A stretch of 64,000 nucleotides of DNA, taken from contig OX463806.1 of NCBI GenBank assembly GCA_949825045.1, positions 41,068,208 to 41,132,207 of the forward strand, written 5' to 3'. Below, in pieces: positions 1 through 9,632 of this stretch. A model generated the notes under the pieces. The model made no database searches, was not told the DNA's origin, and saw only the letters and a list, made by a program, of their open reading frames with translations. A program made the translations under genes and the position numbers. Within the stretch, counting starts at the first letter, position 1. The number at the start of each line of letters is the position of its first letter. The stretch comes from Argyresthia goedartella. Lineage: Eukaryota; Arthropoda; Insecta; Lepidoptera; Argyresthiidae.

Positions 1-583
1 GTCCGCAGTCACACAATCATGACGTCATCGGCCTGCAGCTACCTCGCCAAGCGCCGCGCCCTTCCACGCCGGCCCAGCAAAGAATCCACACCCATCACGA
101 AGCATGCCCGGCGAAACGAGAGCACTGGACTTGGAGCTGCAGTTGTAAACTGTACTAAACGTTTTTGATATGGGTATATGTAAATTCTTATTAAAAAAGC
201 CATCTTAGCAAAATAATTTTTGGTGGCTCTAGGTACACCACATTGTTATACTTAGATTAAGGGATGGTGATTTATTAACATAACAATATCTCATTTAGAC
301 AAAAAATTACAAAAAACAATCTCCACCAAAATTGGACGAATTCATTAAAAAGTGTAGTTGTTGAAATTCACTCAATAGATGGCGTTGAAGACACGTGTCG
401 TGGAGGGGACCACTCCATTTTTTCCTTCGGCACATGATGAATGTGGTAGATAGAGGACACTTAACAAACAAAACATGTTGGCAATATGGTAGGTACCCTA
501 AAGTGTCACGTAAGCGAGATAATAGGAAACATACATTGATTTTATTTAAATTAAAATTTTTAGAGTTGGCCATGGCCAACAGC
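1..583. other. Left edge, no gene seen
   Basis: The first 150 bases are GC-rich and include a perfect TGACGTCA (CRE-type) octamer at 20-27; the rest is AT-rich. No frame on either strand resembles a known protein. A 16-base perfect palindrome, GTTGGCCATGGCCAAC, lies at 565-580, just before the larger palindrome. Confidence 0.5.
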
Positions 584-643
584 TATCGATACAATCGATA
601 TAACTGTGAGCCATGGGTCACAGTTATATCGATTGTATCGATA
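584..643. repeat. 60-base near-perfect palindrome
   Basis: Two 26-base arms (584-609 and 618-643) are exact reverse complements around GCCATGGG. The spacer is itself palindromic apart from one G/G pair, so the whole 60 bases fold with a single mismatch. The right arm begins an interspersed repeat that also occurs near 61600-61770. Confidence 0.9.
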
Positions 644-800
644 ACTGTCATACAATACAACAAAGGGGTTGTTTTTAGTCTGTATACTACACGAGCTGAT
701 GCACGCTCAATTTGTAGGGACCCGGACATAGCTGGGAGGTCTGACTCCATGAGGCATGGGTAATTCCATTTTTTTCCCCTCCAACAAAAAATAATGGAGC
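610..800 (+). repeat. Interspersed repeat, copy 1
   Basis: The stretch from CCATGGG through ATAACTGTC, a CAACAAAGGGGTTGTTTT block, AGGGACCCGGACA and the CCCCTCCAA end matches the reverse complement of about 61593-61777. The two copies lie in opposite orientation some 61 kb apart. No coding potential is seen. The ends are not sharply defined; it may be a small non-autonomous element. Confidence 0.65.
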
Positions 801-1390
801 TGCATTTGTCCGACGCTCCGGCCTCAGTCAACTGCCCTCCTCTCTAGGCGATTTCAAGGTTACCCCCTGGTCACGTACGGGATCCCGTCATACCCATGGC
901 CCGTGCTCACCTAACCTCTGGGCGATGTCAAGGTTACCCCCTGGTCCCGTATTGAGAATTCCACCCTTGCCAACACCCCTCCCTCGTTAGCGCGAATAGA
1001 CCAGAGCCCGCGTGCTGTTCGAACAGCAACTGTAAAGGGGTTGTTGCAGGGATAGTACATGTATTAATTCATGACTGTAAATAGCTTTGCCATTCCGTTT
1101 CACCTGTAATTTATGCTGAGGGTAGTGAATGATGAAATCCGTGTCGTCTTTCATAATGAAGGATTCATACTTAGCCTAGCGTTAGATCATGTATTAGTTT
1201 AGATTTAGATACATAGCACCTTTGGTGATTGAAATAAACATTGCGGCACCTAATAGGAATACCCTTCCCCAATCTTCCCCTGAATGTTTCCCACATTCGG
1301 CTACATAGCTAAACCCACGGACGTATATGGCTAAACCCTAAAATTGAGGTAGAATTAGGCTCATTGCAGAAATGCAGACGAAGAAAAAAG
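801..1390. other. Unclassified, with a local duplication
   Basis: A segment beginning GGCGATTTCAAGGTTACCCC (near 847) recurs as GGCGATGTCAAGGTTACCCC (near 922), an imperfect local duplication offset by about 75 bases. No protein is recognised. The stretch may belong to the 3' untranslated region of the retroelement end that follows. Confidence 0.35.
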
Positions 1391-1499
1391 AAGGTATGGA
1401 GGGAATTTCTTGCCGTTTCTCTTAACACCGAGGCCCACCTTTGAATAAGATTATTTATTTACTTATATTCAATAAAAATTGAATCTGAATCTGAATCTG
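1391..1499 (+). mobile_element. Non-LTR retroelement 3' end with (GAATCT)n tail
   Basis: Sequence of the type GGGAATTTCTTGCCGTTTCT, common in lepidopteran LINE 3' regions, is followed by ATTCAATAAAAATTGAATC and a short GAATCT repeat tail (about 1481-1499). Short tandem tails replace poly(A) in several non-LTR clades. No coding part is left. The family is an inference. Confidence 0.45.
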
Positions 1500-1561
1500 C
1501 AAAGTCTAAGGTGGCCGAGGCAACCAGGCTGAGCTAGCCCGAGGGTGCACCCGTCACACAA

Positions 1562-2042
1562 TAAATCCGCGTCTTACGTTATTCAAGGTCCTAGAGTAAT
1601 CCGCATCTTACGTTATTCAAGGTCCTAGAGTAATCCGCATCTTACGTTATTCAAGGTCCTAGAGTAATCTGCGTCTTACGTTATTCAAGGTCCTAGAGTA
1701 ATCCGCGTCTTACGTTATTCAAGGTCCTAGAGTAATCCGCGTCTTACGTTATTCAAGGTCCTAGAGTAATCCGCGTCTTACGTTATTTAAGGTCCTAGAG
1801 TAATCCGCATCTTACCTTATTCAAGGTCCTAGAGTAATCCGCGTCTTACGTTATTCAAGGTCCTAGAGTAATCTGCGTCTTACGTTATTCAAGGTCCTAG
1901 AGTAATCCGCGACTTACGTTATTCAAGGTCCTAGAGTAATCCGCGTCTTACGTTATTCAAGGTCCTAGAGTAATCCGCGTCTTACGTTATTCAAGGTCCT
2001 AGAGTAATCCGCGTCTTACGTTATTCAAGGTCCTAGAGTAAT
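1562..2042. repeat. 34-base minisatellite, 14 units
   Basis: Fourteen direct units of 34 bases are present, each with a TAATCCGCGTCTTACG part followed by TTATTCAAGGTCCTAGAG. Units differ at only a few positions (GCAT/GCGT, CTGC/CCGC, CCTT/CGTT, TTTAA/TTCAA). No unit has an indel. There are no spacers, so this is a tandem array and not a CRISPR. Confidence 0.97.
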
Positions 2043-2430
2043 GAATGACATAGTATAATAAATAGGTATACATTAACAAGGCCCCCGTTCGAATAATAAC
2101 TTCTTATTCTTGTTCATGCGGCTAGGGTTGTCGCTTAGCATCGGGCCAGTCCGTTCATTGTCCATTGCGGCGTGGCTTTGTTGCTGCAAGATAAAGTAGG
2201 TAGGTACCTAATAATATACACCTAATGCCATGGAATAATGTAAATTAAATTTTATGTTATAGTAATCTCCGTTGTTTAACTTAAATATTACTTTGCTATC
2301 CATTGATACATCGTGCGTGACAGCGTGACTCGCGGGTTCGTGGTCTATAAATAATAAATGGCTTATGTTTAAACGATTACCAAAAACGCACCTATTTTAC
2401 TACCAATAAATTCGAAATGACTGCCAGAAT
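2043..2430. other. No gene seen
   Basis: AT-rich sequence between the minisatellite and the next small element. No frame, repeat or motif could be assigned. Confidence 0.5.
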
Positions 2431-2694
2431 GGATAAATGTCCACCAAATTGTGTTTGGATAAATGATCACCAAACTTCTTTTTATGTTTTGTGTACTTAA
2501 GTTTATGTTTTAAGTATTTTTTGTTGTTCTTACATGTTCAACCCAACACGAAGGATAAAGGGGGCTTCGCTTCGCTCACCCCCTTTACCCGTCACCTAAG
2601 CTACCGCAGTATTTTGCCTGATATTTTTTGAACTTTTGGTGTTCATTTATCTATTTTGGGTAGGAAAAAAATATTTTGGTGATCATTATATTTG
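2431..2694. mobile_element. Core-and-flank element 1
   Basis: A core of about 125 bases (2503-2628) contains a TAAAGGGGG...CCCCCTTTA hairpin and is nearly identical to 3480-3600. Flanks are short direct units in inverted orientation across the core: left GGATAAATGWYCACCAAA twice (2431, 2457), right TTTGGTGTTCATTTAT (2635-2650) and TTTGGTGATCATTATA (2675-2690). No coding capacity is seen. It looks like a non-autonomous element, but the flanks differ from those of element 2. Confidence 0.55.
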
Positions 2695-2832
2695 TTGTCA
2701 TAATAAATTACACCGTTTCGACAATCACAACCGGGCCAATCGAGTTAACCTCCCAAAAACGTTACCGTTAAATGTCAATTGACACTCATCACAAAAAAGT
2801 TACCTCTGACTTCCGGTCACAGACAAAAAAAA

Positions 2833-3240
2833 AACGGTCAAGTGCGAGTCTTACTCGCACACGAAGGGTTCCGTACCACCGTACAATGGTAGGGATGGTA
2901 TGGAGTGAATAGTTTGGATTTTACACAGCAAAATGTTGTTTACAAAGTTATTGGTGTGTCTACTTTTACACTCCATGCACGTAACCAGGTGCATAAGTCT
3001 GTATGTGGTATTGAAATAATTGTTGTATGGGAGCCCCTTTAAATATTTATTTTATTATGTTTTTCAGTATTTTTGTTATAGCGGCAACAAAAATACATCA
3101 TCTGTGAAAATTATATCTGTCTAACTATCACGGTTCTTGAGATACAGCCTGGTGACAGACGGACGGACGGACGGACGGACAGCGGAGGCTTAGTAATAAG
3201 GTCCCGTTTGGCGCCTTTCGGGTGAAAAACCCTAAAAAAG
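2833..3240 (+). mobile_element. SINE-like unit, copy 1
   Basis: It starts ACGGTCAAGTGCGAGTC, continues with GAAGGGTTCCGTACCACC, GGAGTGAATAGTTTGGAT, TGTATGGGAGCCCCTTT, TACAGCCTGGTGACAGACGG and a (GGAC)n microsatellite (3159-3182), and ends GGTGAAAAACCCTAAAAAAG. The head has sequences resembling the A box (GGTCAAGTGCGAG) and B box (GGGTTCCGTACC) of tRNA promoters, suggesting a polymerase III-transcribed SINE; that is inference. Other copies lie at 10308-11132 (two), 22378-23087, 26184-26584 and 53545-53610. Confidence 0.75.
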
Positions 3241-3437
3241 GGTGCTTTCCGTTTGTAAAACGATTAATAGCGCCTATCAAGGTACCATTCGGTTCTGACT
3301 GAACAATGATCAACCCAGACTGTTCAAAATGCGATTTGTACAGTGCAGGGTTGGCAACCCTGTTGATTATCTGTTATCCCTTATAAGGCATCAGCACCAA
3401 ATTTTTAAATGGCTAGTATTTAATCACACTGCAAAAT

Positions 3438-3637
3438 TACTGATTTTCACAGCAAAAAAGGTTCAGCAAAAATACTTATTATGTTTTAAGTATTTGTTGT
3501 TCTTACATGTTCAACCTAATACGAAGGATAAAGGCGGCTTCGCTTTGCTCACCCCCTTTACCCTTTACCTAAGCTACCGCAGTATTTTGCCCTGATATTT
3601 GCTGTGAAAATCAGTATATTTGCTGTGCAAATCAGTA
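3438..3637. mobile_element. Core-and-flank element 2
   Basis: The core (3480-3600) is almost the same as in element 1. The flanks are unrelated to those of element 1: TACTGATTTTCACAGCAAA on the left (3438-3456) is the exact reverse complement of TTTGCTGTGAAAATCAGTA on the right (3598-3616), followed by a second near-copy at 3619-3637. No coding sequence. Confidence 0.6.
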
Positions 3638-3945
3638 TTATTGATTTGCAGTTTCATATTTCCCTATTCAAATCCGGTATTAAATTTGGTGGGAATTAAG
3701 ACCTCACGCCCTTATACGCCGATTTTGAACCTTACATGGTAATCAAATTCAAAACCTATAACGGAAATGGCTTTTCTAGAAATGCCATGAGAGGGGAGTG
3801 GTTAAGGGTTAATTAATTAATAGAAACTTATGAGACCTGTATAACGTATTTATGATATTTATTATTATTTTATTCCTATTGCACGGTAGGTACCTACTTT
3901 GCCTTTCTTGGAAAACCGATATGAGTGATACGCCTGGTCTTGTAT
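3638..3945. other. No gene seen
   Basis: AT-rich spacer before the DIRS-like remnant. Nothing recognisable on either strand. Confidence 0.45.
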
Positions 3946-3952
3946 CTATTAC

Positions 3953-4112
3953 TTGGTTCCTACACAATTACTACAGTTATACAGTATTCGATTTCTTATT
4001 AGAATAAGAGAAGGATATTCTTGCGTGTTGATAACACAATCGCAATATCTTATATTAATAGAATGCGGGCGGGTGCAGTTCCCGCACTTGACTAATATAC
4101 TCTATCTAAATA
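3953..4112 (+). pseudogene. DIRS RNase H, 5' fragment
   Basis: Reading across frames gives LLQLYSIRFLIRIREG, then VDNTIAISYINRM, then VQFPHLTNI. The VDNT...YINRM motif is typical of the RNase H domain of DIRS-type pol proteins. A frameshift separates the last two motifs. The fragment stops exactly at the TA target of the mariner, and the next expected motif (WCE...ITVHADYI) resumes immediately beyond it at about 5390. Confidence 0.65.
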
Positions 4113-5367
4113 TTAGCTCCTTACATATGAAATTGGCGTTTCGCCGTACTGGCCACTTTGATCTCAAATATCTCCTCTATGGTTAGGAATTCCAAATTCA
4201 AATTGATACAGCTATTTACTCATGTGTTTGTGTTCCTAAAATTATAATTCATTTGTTTTTTCCTCAATTGTTTTTTTTCTTGCGTCACTCAGCTTACAAA
4301 ATGGAAAACTTGAAATATCGCGTTATTTACGAGTATGAGTTCTACCGTGGCACCAGTGCTGCAGAAGCGGCTCGAAGGATTAATGATGTGTATGGCGACG
4401 GTGCCGCAATAGAAAACACAGTGCGTTTTTGGTTCCGACGTTTTCGTTCTGGAAATTTCGACCTGCAGAACAAGCCCCGTGGACGGCCGGAGACCAAAGT
4501 TGATAATGAAGAATTGAAGGCTATTGTGGAAGCGGATCCAACGCAAACCACGTCCAAGTTAGCTGCAGGCTGCGGTGTTAGTGATAAGACTGTTTTAATC
4601 CACTTGAAGCAAATTGGGAAGGTGAAAAAGCTTGAAAGGTGGGTGAGTGAAGCAAATCAACAAACGCGCGTTGACTGCTGCGTTGCATTACTCACCCGGC
4701 ACAATAAAGAAAGGATTTTAAATCGAATCATTACCTGTGATGAAAAGTGGATCCTGTACGATAATCGGAAGCGCTCAACGCAATGGCTGAACCCTGCCGA
4801 ACCAGCCAAACCATGCTCCAAGTGAAAATTGACTCCAAAATAGTTACTTGTGAGCGTTTGGTGGACTAGTGCTGGTGTCGTTCACTACAGCTTTCTTAAA
4901 TCTGGCGAGACGATTACGGCAGATGTCTATTGTCAGCAACTGCAAATCATGATGGAAAAGCTAGCTGCTAAACAACCGAGGCTGGTCAATCGCTCTAGGC
5001 CACTGCTGCTTCATGATAACGCTAGACCACACACTCCACAACAGACGGCTACCATATTAGAGGAGCTTCAATTGGAATGTCTAAGACATCCAACTTGCTC
5101 CAACAGATTACCATTTTTTTCGAAATTTGGATAACTTCTTGAAAGGGAAAAAATTCAACTCCGATGGGGCACACCAAACCGCCTTCAAAGATTTTATTGA
5201 TTCCCGTCCTAATGTTTTTTTTAGTAAAGGGATCGAAGAACTACCAATGAGATGGCAAAAGTGTATAGATAGCAATGGTACATACTTTGATTAAATAATA
5301 TTTAAAAAAAAAAAACGACTTTATGTTCCTCCCATGCAAAACGCCAATTTCATATGTAAGGACCTAA
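4113..5367 (+). mobile_element. mariner transposon, copy 1
   Basis: The ends are 29-base terminal inverted repeats, TTAGCTCCTTACATATGAAA... on the left and the reverse complement of TTAGGTCCTTACATATGAAA... on the right, with one mismatch. TA duplications lie at 4111-4112 and 5368-5369. The length, 1255 bases, is typical of mariner. The internal transposase frame is broken. The element sits inside the DIRS RNase H domain. A second copy of the same net length is at 44849-47187. Confidence 0.95.
4301..5294 (+). pseudogene. mariner transposase, disrupted (copy 1)
   Basis: This is a DDD transposase for TA-targeted cut-and-paste. It begins MENLKYRVIYEYEF with the N-terminal helix-turn-helix DNA-binding region (about residues 1-110). 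The first catalytic Asp is in TCDEKWILYDN and the second in HDNARPHT. The third, in TDYHFF, is present but out of frame because bases are missing around the usual YSPDLAP segment. There are in-frame stops at 4823-4825 and in the LTPK*LL region, and a 12-base gap removes PHEL of the conserved WVPHEL linker motif. The normal mariner end (GTYFD then TAA) is still readable in the shifted frame. It cannot encode active enzyme. Confidence 0.95.
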
Positions 5368-5944
5368 TATTACAAAACAGGTTATAGCAGTGGTGCGAAA
5401 CTCACCACATAACTGTCCATGCTGATTACATAAAATCTTCTGATAATATAGTCGCAGATGCTGAATCGCAGAAAATTACACCCCGACATTGAGTGGGAAA
5501 TTTCCAATCACGCCTTCATCAAACCATTTCGATTATCCTAGTATTGATACTTTTGCTAGTCGAATCAATCATAAATGTGATAATACGTTTCATGGCATAG
5601 AGGTCTAGATGCGTATACAATCAATGCGTTTACGCTGCCGTGGATGAACTTATTTTTTATGCGTCCTCTTAAAAAAACTGCGCAAGATAATTAATCACAG
5701 AGCAACAGGCATAGTTGTTGTACCCCACACAGCCTTGGTACCCAGTTTTTAACCCTTAATTATGCATTTAGAAGATGATCTTATAATTTTTCGTTGTAGC
5801 GATCGGGCCCTGCACCAGCGGATTACCCTGGTTGTCTGGCTGTTGTCCGGACAGCGCTCGCTGAGGAAGAGGAATCCCATCATCCGCTATCCCAAGAACC
5901 GTGGCTCCTCTTGCAGGAAACACGGTTTAACATTACGACACTAG
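5368..5944 (+). pseudogene. DIRS RNase H and downstream region, fragment
   Basis: Frame fragments read WCETHHITVHADYI, NIVADAESQ, HPDIEWEISNHAF, FDYPSIDTFASRINHKC, DAYTINAFTLPWMNLFF and GIVVVPHTALV. These match the conserved order downstream of DIRS RNase H (ADxESR, EWE, IDxFASR, DAFTxPW, GIVVVP). The stretch 5762-5944 is GC-richer and corresponds to the following low-conservation linker. Several frameshifts and stops are present. Confidence 0.68.
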
Positions 5945-6299
5945 TCTTACCCCTACAGTGCCTCCATATCAGAAATGCTTAATTTTAACACACATCTTTT
6001 AATACACGTACTCGCTAAGACACACTTAACAGTTGTCGGTCTGTTTTATCATTGTTAATGGGTCGAGAAAAAAAACACTGATCGTATTCCGAGATCCAAT
6101 AAACCCATGTATCGTTTACGGCCTCCACTGCCGAAGTACAATTTAATCTGGAACATTGATCTGATTCTAAATTAATTATATATTTTTTATCCCAATGATG
6201 ACTTAGGTTGTGAAAATAATACTAAGAAACTAGTCAGAATATTGGTACTAATAACAGCACACTAGGTTCAAACATTATCTAAAATTAAAATAAATATCA

Positions 6300-6754
6300 T
6301 CTACCTCAGAATCAGGAATGATTATTAAGATACCCGAACTTATTATAACCTATCATCTGGGATCTCTCCAACCAGTACTCTCTTTACCTTTTTTGACCAG
6401 AAGCCAAAAAGTCCTACCAGAACACACTGTCTGATCAACCAATGCAAATACGCCAAAGATTGCAGTCATTGTCTATTTTATATAAAAAAACCATATCGAG
6501 AAGTAATGTCGCCAACTTTAGGCTGGTGGGTAAAGGATACACTAAAAAGTAGCGCCATAAACATGGAAGTGTTCTCTGCTCATAGTACCAGACATTCGGC
6601 CACGTCCAAAGCATTCCACTTTTACGGCCAAGGTTATCGTACTGCATTAACGTCTCCGTCTACCTCTCTAGTTTTAATCAATTATAATAGTCTAAATTAT
6701 TCGGACCTCTATAAAACGAGTGTCAAATTAATCCTAAAGAAGTACTCCCCTTAA
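6300..6754 (+). pseudogene. DIRS tyrosine recombinase, truncated
   Basis: Readable pieces are IIKIPELIITYHLGS, PVLSLPFLTRSQKVLPE, FYIKKPYREVMSPTLGWW and then VKDTLKSSAINMEVFSAHS followed by TRHSATS. AHSTRHSATS carries the catalytic His-x-x-Arg of tyrosine recombinases. The segment between that motif and the KHSTF tail is deleted, and the nucleophilic Tyr region cannot be recognised. Such enzymes integrate the circular DNA intermediate of DIRS elements. It is non-functional as it stands. Confidence 0.75.
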
Positions 6755-6961
6755 AACATAAATAAAATTAATTAACACAAGATTAAATCGTTAATTAATC
6801 AAGAAACAGTGAAAGTTCAAGTGCGTGAACCATTAGATTCTTTTTCAAAATTACCTAACAAATTTTATATTTCGAAATTCAAAAGATAGTGTATACCAAA
6901 TTCACACTGATAACTATAGCGGTCGTTGGTCGAAGCGTCAAAACTTTTGCACACAGACTGC
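6755..6961. other. DIRS 3' flank, nothing further seen
   Basis: AT-rich sequence after the recombinase remnant. No terminal or circle-junction repeats of a DIRS element could be identified. Confidence 0.4.
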
Positions 6962-7016
6962 ATATGCGAGAGGACGCCAGGTTGGTAGGATTTTAACCTG
7001 GCGTCCTCTCGCATAT
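6962..7016. repeat. 22-base-arm palindrome
   Basis: Arms 6962-6983 and 6995-7016 are exact reverse complements (ATATGCGAGAGGACGCCAGG plus TT). The spacer is 11 bases. The sequence is not otherwise repeated in the window. Confidence 0.92.
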
Positions 7017-7214
7017 AATAACGGCACGCTTTTTTGTTTTCGTTCGCACGGCAATTACTTGCGCCTTGACAGCGCCATCCACGCCGCGGACCTAGCAGCA
7101 AAAGCTACGATGCCAGGAGCATAAGTCAACAGTGGCACCTCCCACGGAAGATACCTGCAACATCCCCCCGACAGTGGCTTGGGACAACATTCGTCCACTT
7201 TAATGCCTTGAGTA

Positions 7215-8300
7215 AACCCTCATCATCTATGCTACAGGCGGTAGCTATCAAAGCTTGCTATGCCTGCCGGGCTAGTTTTGAATACTCGAAGGAATACCTA
7301 AGCTGCAAGGTGCCCTAAACTGTTCAAGACCATAACGGAGGAAGCCATCCAAGTCTGGGTGTGCCCGGAATGCCGCAATGCACAGAAGAAGGGTGGGGAT
7401 AACTCCCAAACACCCGCGGGTGCCTCAAAAGTTCGACGGGGGGGTGTCACGATCCGCACCAAACCAGCGCTGCCACACTTGAGCGATGAGGATTTTCGAA
7501 TCAGCTGAATATCTCGAAATAATTGGTGAAATCAAGACGATTCAAAATCAGGTCTGTGGTATCTTCGTCATACCTTAAAACATTTTCGGGTCACTAAGCG
7601 GTTTTACGAAGGAGATGGACACTCTAGCTCAGCAAGCTGGTACCTTTAACAACAAGTTAGAGTACCTTGAAAGTAGAGCCAACGCATTATTGCAGTGAGA
7701 GTCGGCTCAGGTAACTGCAGGTTTCGGTCATCCGGCCTGGTGTGCGCACCGTGCCATAATGTTCTCGCCGAATAAAGTCAAGACATCCACCAACACTCTA
7801 CTCAATCGAGAGCCGGCTTAGGTAACTGTAGATTCCGGATATACGGCCAGCAGTGCGCTCCAGGCCATAACGATGATCTCGGCGATAAAAGCCAAGACTT
7901 CCAACGACATTCTACTTATTCCCTAGACTGTGAATCCAGGAAAGGCAAAAAAACGCTAAATGAAGGTGAAGGATGGACAAAAGTGCGAAAGAAAATGTGC
8001 AGTTTCTCTACACGGATCAGCCGGGCCCAGTATCACATCGTTGAGGGCGGTAGGGCCGAAAAAATATATTTATCTGTGGAATGTGGCAGGCATCGATTAA
8101 GTCACACGATACGTCGAGCAATTGTACAGCTCTGAGGCATTTACTGTAAAAGAACTAGCGTCAAAGGTTGATTTAGGTTCAAGTCCTACAAAATCGGTGA
8201 ACCTAACGCGCTCTACAGTAAATGCTCATCAAAGGATGTCTGGCCTGTCAACGCAAGGATAAAAGAGTGGCTGCCATTTTGAGTATATGTCGAGACCTGC
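7215..8300 (+). pseudogene. Retroelement ORF1 with PHD-type zinc finger
   Basis: Near 7250 the frame reads AIKACYACRASFEYSKEYLS then CK. After a frameshift comes TEEAIQVWVCPECRNAQKK, giving the Cys-x2-Cys and W-x-CPxC ends of a PHD-type finger. ALPHLSDEDF and a helical stretch (TKEMDTLAQQAGTFNNKLEY) follow. The C-terminal part has DVWPVNARIKEW, like the WPxGxxVRxW motif of CR1/L2 ORF1 proteins. PHD domains are known in ORF1 of CR1-like elements. Stops and frameshifts are frequent. The protein would bind element RNA. Confidence 0.6.
7697..7917 (+). repeat. Imperfect ~110-base tandem duplication
   Basis: GAGAGTCGGCTCAGGTAACT (near 7699) and GAGAGCCGGCTTAGGTAACT (near 7808) open two successive copies that run through TCTCGGCG/TCTCGCCG and AAGACNTCCA to CTCTACT/TTCTACT. 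The duplication lies within the ORF1 remnant, and the copies have diverged considerably. Confidence 0.7.
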
Positions 8301-8857
8301 GAACTCCTACCCAGGATATCAACCCAAAAAAAGCGCGAATGAGAGTCTGGATGTCCTGTACCAGAAGCGTGCGCGTACCTACTCGCAAGCGTGTGGACGT
8401 AAACGTTTGATTCCCCAAATCAACGCAAACGTTTGTAGTGGCTCGGAGCTTGTGGCAAGTGGCACGCGTCCGGACGCGGCATCAAACCAATAAACACATT
8501 TCCGCAATAAATGACAGCGCCTGATCTGGGAGGGACGGGAGGCCTGTGATTTTTTCTTCTACCTTATTTTTCTCCAAATAAAGTGCGCGGAATGGCTAGC
8601 CTATGAGTGAAACTCTTATATATGTGTTAGCTTAAGATTTGACATTCTCCAAATGTAACCTATGTGTTTCTTATGGAAATAAATATTTTTGAATTTTGAA
8701 AAACTAGTCTGTGATTATTTTTAGGTTAACATTACAGCTATCGCTAAGTTTGGAAAATGTTTTAAGGATCTTGCGTACATACATTTTATTATCGAAAATA
8801 TATTGACTAGCTACAGTTAGAATGTCAATTTATTTAAAAAGCTATTTTAAGGAGTGT

Positions 8858-9632
8858 TCAATTTAAATTATAAAATGCTCGAATAGCTCTTTTCTGCAAA
8901 ATAAAAAAAGATTGAATATCCGCGGCTTTCCTATACAACAAGATATCAGAGGAGATGACACTATGAAAGTTACTAAAATATACTAGCCTAGATGTGGCCA
9001 CATCCGTGTTTTGGCTGTTACTAACAACGTAAGCTGCAGAACTTAATGTACCAGTAAATTTATCTATGTGGGGTCCCACTGCATTTTGCTATCAATGGTT
9101 ATTCCAAGAAACTTCGTATCATTTGCTAATTCTAATGTGTTGCTGTCTAACACTAAACTGATCTCACCTTGCCTGACATTTGGAATTGAGAATTTGATAC
9201 ACATGGTTTTACCAGCGTTTAACTATAAATTATTAACTGTGAACCAATTCAAGGTTAAAGACAATACACCATTAACATCATCAAGATCTTTTTTTCTTTC
9301 AATTTTGAAGACCAGTGAAGTATCATCAGCAAACAACACTATGTCAGTCAATTTCTCCACCAAGAAAGGCAATTCGTTAATATACACCAGGAGTTAGAAA
9401 GGGCCTAATATGGAACCTTGTGGAACGCCAATTTTTACACCCGATCCATCAGATTTGACATTGTTGACTTCTGCCTTATGATTTTTATTGCTTAAGTATG
9501 ATCTTACGAGATCAAACGCTGTATTTCTAACTCCGTAAGTGCTCCGTAATTATTTTATTTCATTAAAAGCGTATCATGATCAACACAATCAAATGCCTTC
9601 GACAGATCGCAAAAACTCCGATAGCATCCTGT
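8858..9632 (-). pseudogene. Family B reverse transcriptase fragment
   Basis: On the minus strand the fragment reads FCDLSKAFDCVDHDTLLMK at its 5' side, then the homologue of VEKLTDIVLFADDTS, WFTVN and the C-terminal SSAAYVV...QNTDVATSRLVYF, ending RAIRAFYNLN. It is collinear with the family B copy at 13318-14230. ADD is the RT active-site core. Several frameshifts are present. Neither the 5' part of the element nor the family's TTTGACT-type tail is found here. Confidence 0.8.

Larger units (their letters stand above)
3946..6760 (+). mobile_element. DIRS-like retrotransposon remnant
   Basis: Three decayed pieces in the right order belong to one plus-strand DIRS-type element: an RNase H segment (to 4112), the rest of RNase H and its downstream region (5368-5940), and a tyrosine recombinase (about 6310-6620). 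A mariner copy occupies 4113-5367 inside it. DIRS elements use a tyrosine recombinase instead of a DDE integrase. The reverse transcriptase part expected upstream was not found and is probably deleted. Stops and frameshifts occur throughout. Confidence 0.72.
7120..8701 (+). mobile_element. CR1-like element remnant, ORF1 plus 3' end
   Basis: An ORF1 remnant (about 7215-8300) is followed after a short gap by a retroelement-like 3' end (ATGGAAATAAATATTTTTGA, about 8672-8691, with an AT-rich tail to 8701). No reverse transcriptase lies between them, so the copy appears to be internally deleted. The link between the two parts is inferred from order and orientation. Confidence 0.5.

Noticed and set aside
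1562..2042. Regular 34-base repeats considered as a CRISPR array
   Set aside because: There are no variable spacers; the whole unit repeats head to tail, and the sequence is eukaryotic.
3128..3313. Open frames within the SINE-like units (also 10265-10654 and 10472-10666)
   Set aside because: The (GGAC)n and (GTCC)n tracts are stop-free in all frames and produce artificial peptides such as repeated VRPS.
4253..4825. Mariner copy 1 as an intact transposase gene
   Set aside because: In-frame stops, loss of PHEL from the linker motif and a frameshift before the third catalytic Asp rule out activity.
5762..5944. A small independent gene in the GC-richer patch
   Set aside because: It lies in the right place for the linker between RNase H and recombinase in the DIRS remnant, and neighbouring motifs are in other frames.
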